From Pseudomonadota bacterium (GTDB lineage Bacteria > Myxococcota_A > Polyangia > Haliangiales > Haliangiaceae): DNA of 6,206 nt. A program made the position numbers and the translations under genes. Every line of letters starts with the position of its first letter. Position 1 is the stretch's first letter. The DNA lies in the NCBI GenBank assembly GCA_023430775.1, contig JAEYYY010000367.1, positions 1 through 6,206 of the forward strand, given 5' to 3'. This document shows positions 1 to 6,206 of this stretch, one piece after another. The notes below the pieces were generated by a model. That model was not told the DNA's origin and searched no databases. It worked only from the letters and a program-made list of their open reading frames with translations.

Positions 1-303
1 GTCCTGCGGGATCGGGCCCTCGGGCGCCTTCGACTTGGTCTCCGGCTTCGCCGCAGCCGTGCCCTTGGCACCCGCGTCGACGCTACCGATCACCTGGCCG
101 ACCTTGACCGTGGCGCCGACCTCGACCGCCTGCTTGCCCATCGCACCGGCGACCGGCGACGGCAGCTGCACCGTGATCTTGTCGGTCTCGAGCTCCGCGA
201 CGGGCTCGCCATCGGCGACCGCTTCACCGGGCTGTTTGATCCACCGAGCGATCACTGCCTCCGTGATCGATTCGCCCAGCTGGGGAACTACGAGGTCGGC
301 CAT
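1..303 (-). CDS. sucB: 2-oxoglutarate dehydrogenase E2 (dihydrolipoyllysine succinyltransferase), N-terminal part
   Basis: Only the first 101 codons are in the window; the rest lies beyond the left edge. The protein starts MADLVVPQLGESITEAVIAR, the typical opening of an E2 lipoyl domain. The lipoylated lysine is Lys42 in the motif ELETDKITV, followed by PSPVAG (residues 48-53) and the end of the lipoyl fold near residue 80. A linker rich in Ala, Lys, Pro and Glu then begins, as expected before the peripheral-subunit-binding and catalytic domains. E2 takes the succinyl group from E1 onto lipoamide and transfers it to CoA in the TCA cycle, in the cytoplasm. The QLGESITE and ETDKITV motifs favour succinyltransferase over the pyruvate or branched-chain E2, and the sucA gene upstream supports this. 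The ATG at 301-303 lies 19 bases after the NTF2-like gene; no strong Shine-Dalgarno sequence is visible. The catalytic domain cannot be checked. Confidence 0.93.
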   Translation of the reverse strand, partial: MADLVVPQLGESITEAVIARWIKQPGEAVADGEPVAELETDKITVQLPSPVAGAMGKQAVEVGATVKVGQVIGSVDAGAKGTAAAKPETKSKAPEGPIPQD

Positions 304-322
304 ACCCGGCGAACTTACCAAG

Positions 323-685
323 TCACGCGAAACAGTCGTACTGCTCCTGCCGCCTGATCTTGCCTTCCGCGAGGTCGAAGACGCTGCAGATGTGCGCCCT
401 GATCTCGACGCCGGTCCTGGTGACGCCGATCCATTCGGTCTGGGCGCAGACCCGGTCGCCGCTGGCGATCAGGCCGCGGACGTCGTAGCGCTGGCTCTGG
501 AGCAGCGCCTTGCCGCGCTCGCCGGCCTCGCGCAAGGTCGTGCGATCGTAGGTCTTGCCGGCCGGGTTGAGCTTGTTCGGGTGCTCGACGACGACCACGT
601 CATCGGCAAAGAAGCCGTCGACGGCATCGAGGTCCATGGCTTCGATGGCGCGCAGGTAGGCGCGTACGAGGTCTTCACTGGTCAT
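323..685 (-). CDS. NTF2/SnoaL-like small protein between sucA and sucB
   Basis: A complete 120-residue protein with the layout of the NTF2-like/SnoaL cone fold. A first helix (TSEDLVRAYLRAIEAMDLDAV) is followed by FFADDVVVVEHPNKL (residues 25-39). A helix then spans about 49-64, and strands run from about 66 (QRYDVRGLIASGDRV, AQTEWIGV) to the end, closing with the strand GKIRRQEQYDCFA. The HPN near residue 36, the SQRYDVR strand and the RQ-x-x-YDCF ending match a common family annotated as nuclear transport factor 2 family protein, whose substrates are mostly unknown. It has no signal peptide or membrane segment, so it is probably cytoplasmic. It sits 42 bases after sucA and 19 bases before sucB on the same strand, so it is almost certainly co-transcribed with them. 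Its role with the dehydrogenase is unknown: it could be a small enzyme, a ligand-binding protein or a complex accessory. The ATG is supported by the helix-1 start and the absence of an upstream in-frame start in the gap. The Shine-Dalgarno sequence is weak. Confidence 0.88.
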   Translation of the reverse strand: MTSEDLVRAYLRAIEAMDLDAVDGFFADDVVVVEHPNKLNPAGKTYDRTTLREAGERGKALLQSQRYDVRGLIASGDRVCAQTEWIGVTRTGVEIRAHICSVFDLAEGKIRRQEQYDCFA

Positions 686-727
686 CGGCCGTGGGATGCC
701 ACGACCGCTGATCTCGATGCCAGGGGG

Positions 728-3463
728 TTAGCGACGGAATGCCGCATCCATGATCTGCTTCGTCTCGAGGACGTGCGCCTTGTGCGAGCCGGTGGCCGGG
801 CTCGCGCTCTCGGCGCGGCAGATCACGTCGAACTTCGCGCTACCGACCAGCGGCTGGAGCCGGGGCGCGATGAACGTGGCGGCGCCCATGTTCGCCGGCT
901 CGTCCTGCACCCAGTAGAGCTCCTTCAGCTTGTACTTCGCGAACGTCTCGCTGACCAGCTCCGGCCACCACGGGTACAGCTTCTCGATCCGGACGATCGC
1001 GATCGTCGGATCCTCGCGCTTGGTGCGCTCCTCGACGAGCTCGTAATAGATCTTGCCGCTGCACATCAGCACCCGCGTCACCTTGGAGGCGTCCGCCGTG
1101 GCATCCGGGATCACGCGCTGGAACACGCCCGTTGCCAGCTCGTCGAGCGACGACGCGGCGGCCGGCAAGCGCAGCAGGCTCTTCGGCGTCATCACGATCA
1201 GCGGCTTGCGCACCTTGCGGAGCACCTGCGTGCGCAGCATGTGGAACATCTGCGCCGGCGTCGACGGCTGGCAGACCTGGATGTTGTGCTCCCCGCACGA
1301 CTGCAGGAAGCGCTCGAGCCGCGCGCTCGAGTGCTCGGGCCCCTGCCCCTCGTAGCCATGCGGCAGCAGCAGCGTCAGGCCGGATAGCCGGTGCCACTTG
1401 TCCTCCGACGAGGTGATGAACTGATCGATGATCACCTGCGCGCCGTTCGCGAAGTCGCCGAACTGGGCTTCCCACATCACCAGCGCGTCGGGGTAATCGA
1501 GCGAGTAGCCGAACTCGAAGCCCATCACGCCGGCCTCGGACAGCAGCGAATCGAAGATCCGGCACTGGCCCTGCTCGGCGTGCAGCCCGCCGAGCGTCAG
1601 GTGCTCGCGGCCGGTGACGATGTCGGCGACGATCGCGTGGCGGTGGCTGAACGTACCGCGGGCGCAGTCCTGCCCGGTGAGGCGGACGTCGAAGCCCTGG
1701 TGGAGAAGCGAGCCATACGCGAGGAGCTCGCCCATGCCCCAGTCGATCGGGCGCTCGCCGCGCCCCATCTGCGCGCGTTGCTCGAGCAGGCGCAGGATCT
1801 TCGGGTGCGCGGTGAAGCCGGCCGGCAGCTCGGTGATCGATTGCGCGATCGCGGCGAGCAGCTCGCGCGGTACCGCGCTATCGATGACGTCGGGCTTGGC
1901 GAGCACGCCGCCGTGATAGCCGCGCCACATGCCGGCGAGCGCGTGGCCCGCCGGACGCTCCTTGCTGCTCTTCGCCGCCTCGAGCTCGAGGTCGAGCTCG
2001 CCGACCCGCCGCCGCGTGATCGCGGTGACGTCGTCCCCGGTGATCACACCTTCGGAGATCAGCTTCTCGGCGTAGACCTCGACGGGCGACTGCTTGTTCT
2101 TGATCCGGTCGTACATCAGCGGCTGCGTGAACGACGGCTCGTCGTTCTCGTTGTGGCCGTACTTGCGGTAGCAGTACATGTCGATCACGACGTCGGACTG
2201 GAAGCGCGCGCGGTAGTCGCATGCGATCTCGACGACGCGAGCGAGCGCGTCGGGGTCCTCGCCGTTGACATGCCAGATCGGGCACTCGAGCATCTTCGCG
2301 ACGTCGGTGCAGTACGGCGTGGAGCGCTGCTCGGCGGGTGACGCGGTGAAGCCGACCTGGTTGTTGACGATCACGTGCACCGTGCCGCCGGTGCGATAGC
2401 CGGGCAAGCCCGACAGCTGCAGCGTCTCGGGCACCAGTCCCTGGCCGGCGAACGCCGCATCGCCGTGAACGAGCACGCCCAGCACGCGGCGGTGCTCGAA
2501 GTCGCCGTGGCGGATCTGCTTGGCGCGGACGCGACCGCAGACCACCGGATCCACCGCCTCGAGGTGCGAGGGGTTGAAGCACAGCGACACGTGCATGTGG
2601 TTGCCGTTCGGGTCGACGCGATCGGTCGAGAACCCGAGGTGATACTTGACGTCACCGCCGCCCATCGCCTTCTCGGGCTCGATGTCCTCGAAGTGCGCGA
2701 ACAGCTCGCGCGCCGGGCGACCGATGATCTGATCGATCGTGGTGAGCCGGCCGCGGTGGGCCATGCCGAGCACCGCCTCGATCGCACCGTGGCGCGCGCC
2801 GTGCGTGAGCACGAGATCGAGCGCGGCGATCAGCGACTCGCTGCCCTCGAGCGAGAACCGCTTGGTGCCGGGATACTTGGTGTGACAGAAGCGTTCGAAC
2901 TGCTCGGAGTTGACGAGCAGCTCGAGCATCCGCAGGCGCACCGGCTTGGCCGGTACCAGCCGCGCGGCCTCCATGTGCTCCGCGAGCCACGATCGCCGGC
3001 CCGGCGACGAGATGTGCATGAACTCGAGGCCGACCGAGCCGGCATAGACCTTGTTCAGGTGGTCGATCAGCTCCTTCAGCGTGGCGCGCGGCAGCCCGTG
3101 CACGCCGGTCGGTTCGATCACGCGATCGAGATCCGCGGGGGTGAAGCCCCAGGTCGCCGGGTGAAGCTCGGGGTTATCCGCCGTCTCGAGCAGCCCGAGC
3201 GGATCGAGCTTGGCCTGGAGGTGACCGCGCACGCGATACGCGTTGACGAGCGGCCACACCGACGCGGCGTGCGCGACGATCGGCGCCATCGTGACGTTGC
3301 CCATCCGCTCGCCACGCGGGATCGCCGTGCCGTAGTTGCCGTTGCCTTGCGCGTGGCCGTTGCCGTGGCCGTTCGACGAACCGTTGCCGCGTTCGGGGAG
3401 CTCCGCGGGCAGCTCGTCGAGGTAATGAAGCGAGCCGGCAAGCTCGAGGACATCGATCGTCAT
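728..3463 (-). CDS. sucA: 2-oxoglutarate dehydrogenase E1 component (thiamine diphosphate-dependent)
   Basis: A complete 911-residue E1o (E. coli SucA is about 933). It decarboxylates 2-oxoglutarate using thiamine diphosphate and Mg and succinylates the E2 lipoyl group. Motifs in order: NAYRVRGHLQAKLDPLGL (74-91), RFSLEGSES (202-210), GMAHRGRL (233-240), DVKYHLG (271-277), FNPSHLE (296-302), the cofactor motif GDAAFAGQG to VNNQ (334-369), RKYGHNENDEPSFTQP (433-448), QDCARGTFSHRHA (598-610), WEAQFGDFANGAQ (664-676), PHGYEGQGPEHSSARLERFL (701-720) and MTPKSLLR (758-765). His236, His275 and His711 correspond to E. coli active-site histidines 260, 298 and 729 by motif alignment, so the enzyme should be active. 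The oddity is the N-terminus: residues 1-55 carry a Gly/Asn/His-rich stretch, and the usual E2-docking motif (YLEELYxxYLxDPxSVDxxW) is missing apart from a faint YLDELPAEL at 14-22. An in-frame TAG at 3509-3511, with no ATG, GTG or TTG between it and the ATG, rules out a conventional longer start. It is the first gene of the sucA-NTF2-sucB operon. Confidence 0.96.
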   Translation of the reverse strand: MTIDVLELAGSLHYLDELPAELPERGNGSSNGHGNGHAQGNGNYGTAIPRGERMGNVTMAPIVAHAASVWPLVNAYRVRGHLQAKLDPLGLLETADNPELHPATWGFTPADLDRVIEPTGVHGLPRATLKELIDHLNKVYAGSVGLEFMHISSPGRRSWLAEHMEAARLVPAKPVRLRMLELLVNSEQFERFCHTKYPGTKRFSLEGSESLIAALDLVLTHGARHGAIEAVLGMAHRGRLTTIDQIIGRPARELFAHFEDIEPEKAMGGGDVKYHLGFSTDRVDPNGNHMHVSLCFNPSHLEAVDPVVCGRVRAKQIRHGDFEHRRVLGVLVHGDAAFAGQGLVPETLQLSGLPGYRTGGTVHVIVNNQVGFTASPAEQRSTPYCTDVAKMLECPIWHVNGEDPDALARVVEIACDYRARFQSDVVIDMYCYRKYGHNENDEPSFTQPLMYDRIKNKQSPVEVYAEKLISEGVITGDDVTAITRRRVGELDLELEAAKSSKERPAGHALAGMWRGYHGGVLAKPDVIDSAVPRELLAAIAQSITELPAGFTAHPKILRLLEQRAQMGRGERPIDWGMGELLAYGSLLHQGFDVRLTGQDCARGTFSHRHAIVADIVTGREHLTLGGLHAEQGQCRIFDSLLSEAGVMGFEFGYSLDYPDALVMWEAQFGDFANGAQVIIDQFITSSEDKWHRLSGLTLLLPHGYEGQGPEHSSARLERFLQSCGEHNIQVCQPSTPAQMFHMLRTQVLRKVRKPLIVMTPKSLLRLPAAASSLDELATGVFQRVIPDATADASKVTRVLMCSGKIYYELVEERTKREDPTIAIVRIEKLYPWWPELVSETFAKYKLKELYWVQDEPANMGAATFIAPRLQPLVGSAKFDVICRAESASPATGSHKAHVLETKQIMDAAFRR
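3329..3388 (-). repeat. Low-complexity Gly/Asn/His-coding tract in the sucA N-terminus
   Basis: These 60 bases encode E1 residues 26-45, which are almost only Gly, Asn, His, Ser and Gln, with GNG and NGHGNGH units. At DNA level the plus strand repeats short units such as GCCGTTGCC and GTGGCCGTTGCC. This suggests growth by slippage. The tract lies just before the conserved E1 core (from about residue 55), where other E1o proteins carry the E2-docking segment. It is probably a flexible linker. Confidence 0.75.
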
Positions 3464-3471
3464 GGGCCCAC

Positions 3472-3477
3472 AGAATA
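3472..3477 (-). promoter_or_regulatory. Possible -10 box for sucA (leaderless start)
   Basis: On the minus strand TATTCT fits the TAnnnT pattern and ends 8 bases before the sucA ATG, so transcription could begin at or within a base or two of the ATG. There is no Shine-Dalgarno sequence before this ATG, only GTGGGCCC, which fits a leaderless mRNA. No good -35 box is seen 16-18 bases upstream, so the call is weak. Confidence 0.25.
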
Positions 3478-3497
3478 CGGTGCAAGGCGGTGGTCGA

Positions 3498-3515
3498 CTA
3501 CCGTCCAGCTACCGT
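3498..3515. repeat. Direct repeat CTACCGT-CCAG-CTACCGT, candidate operator
   Basis: Two identical 7-base units, CTACCGT at 3498-3504 and 3509-3515, are separated by 4 bases. This 11-base period is about one helical turn, so a protein could contact both copies on the same face. The repeat lies upstream of both divergent genes. Direct repeats of this kind are common in binding sites for response regulators and similar activators. The regulator is unknown and chance is possible. Confidence 0.35.
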
Positions 3516-3583
3516 TCCTTCACGGCAAACCCGTCGCCCGATCGCGGGGTTGCGCTGGCGTGCGGCGTGCTCGACGGCGGGGT

Positions 3584-6206
<2,623 letters not shown>

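Larger units (their letters stand above)
3464..3583. promoter_or_regulatory. Divergent intergenic region between sucA and the ARPP-1/kinase gene
   Basis: These 120 bases separate two divergently transcribed genes and must hold both promoters unless one starts inside the other gene. No clean -35/-10 pair of the housekeeping type is seen for the rightward gene. The leftward gene has a TATTCT next to its start. A direct repeat (CTACCGT twice) lies near the middle. No small gene, tRNA or hairpin terminator is visible. Promoter function is inferred from gene orientation. Confidence 0.6.

Noticed and set aside
35..1387. A 450-codon plus-strand reading frame opposite sucB, the NTF2-like gene and sucA
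   Set aside because: It runs antisense across three well-recognised genes, its product is Arg/Ala/Leu/Asp-rich with no family motif, and long antisense frames are expected in high-G+C DNA.
1391..2341. A 316-codon plus-strand frame opposite sucA
   Set aside because: It is a mirror of the strongly conserved E1 coding sequence; the product is rich in Arg, Leu, Val and Asp with no motif.
3512..3525. Small inverted repeat CCGT-TCCTTC-ACGG as a terminator or hairpin
   Set aside because: The stem is only 4 base pairs with no T-run; too weak to call.

Overview
The window is high-G+C DNA, densely coding on both strands, with a strong G/C bias at third codon positions. A 2-oxoglutarate dehydrogenase operon sits beside a large multidomain Hanks-type kinase. 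With the base composition, this suggests a myxobacterium-like organism (Myxococcota, perhaps near Kofleriaceae/Haliangiales). That placement is inference, because no taxonomic marker is present.

Left part (1-3463, minus strand): a three-gene operon read from right to left. First is sucA/odhA (2-oxoglutarate dehydrogenase E1, 728-3463). Next is a small NTF2/SnoaL-like protein (323-685). Last is the start of sucB/odhB (E2 dihydrolipoyl succinyltransferase, 1-303, cut by the window edge). The gaps are 42 and 19 bases, so co-transcription is likely. E1 decarboxylates 2-oxoglutarate and passes the succinyl group to the lipoyl-lysine of E2. Two points stand out. The E1 N-terminus has a Gly/Asn/His-rich tail where the usual E2-docking segment should be. 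A small NTF2-like protein is inserted between E1 and E2.

Middle (3464-3583): a 120-base divergent intergenic region. It holds an 11-base-spaced direct repeat (CTACCGT twice) and a possible -10 box very close to the sucA start.

Right part (3584 to the end, plus strand): one reading frame of at least 874 codons that stays open to the window edge. I translated it codon by codon and found no stop. It fuses an N-terminal ARPP-1/DUF6569-type domain (about residues 1-312), a Ser/Thr kinase domain (about 334-600) and a C-terminal beta-propeller/FG-GAP-like region (about 640 onward, incomplete). The kinase lacks the VAIK lysine (Ala365 instead) but has a lysine in the glycine loop (Lys348). This is the arrangement that defines eukaryotic WNK kinases. 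HRD, DFG and the other catalytic residues are kept. The three-domain fusion and the moved lysine are the most novel things in the window. No RNA gene, mobile element, CRISPR array or terminator was found.
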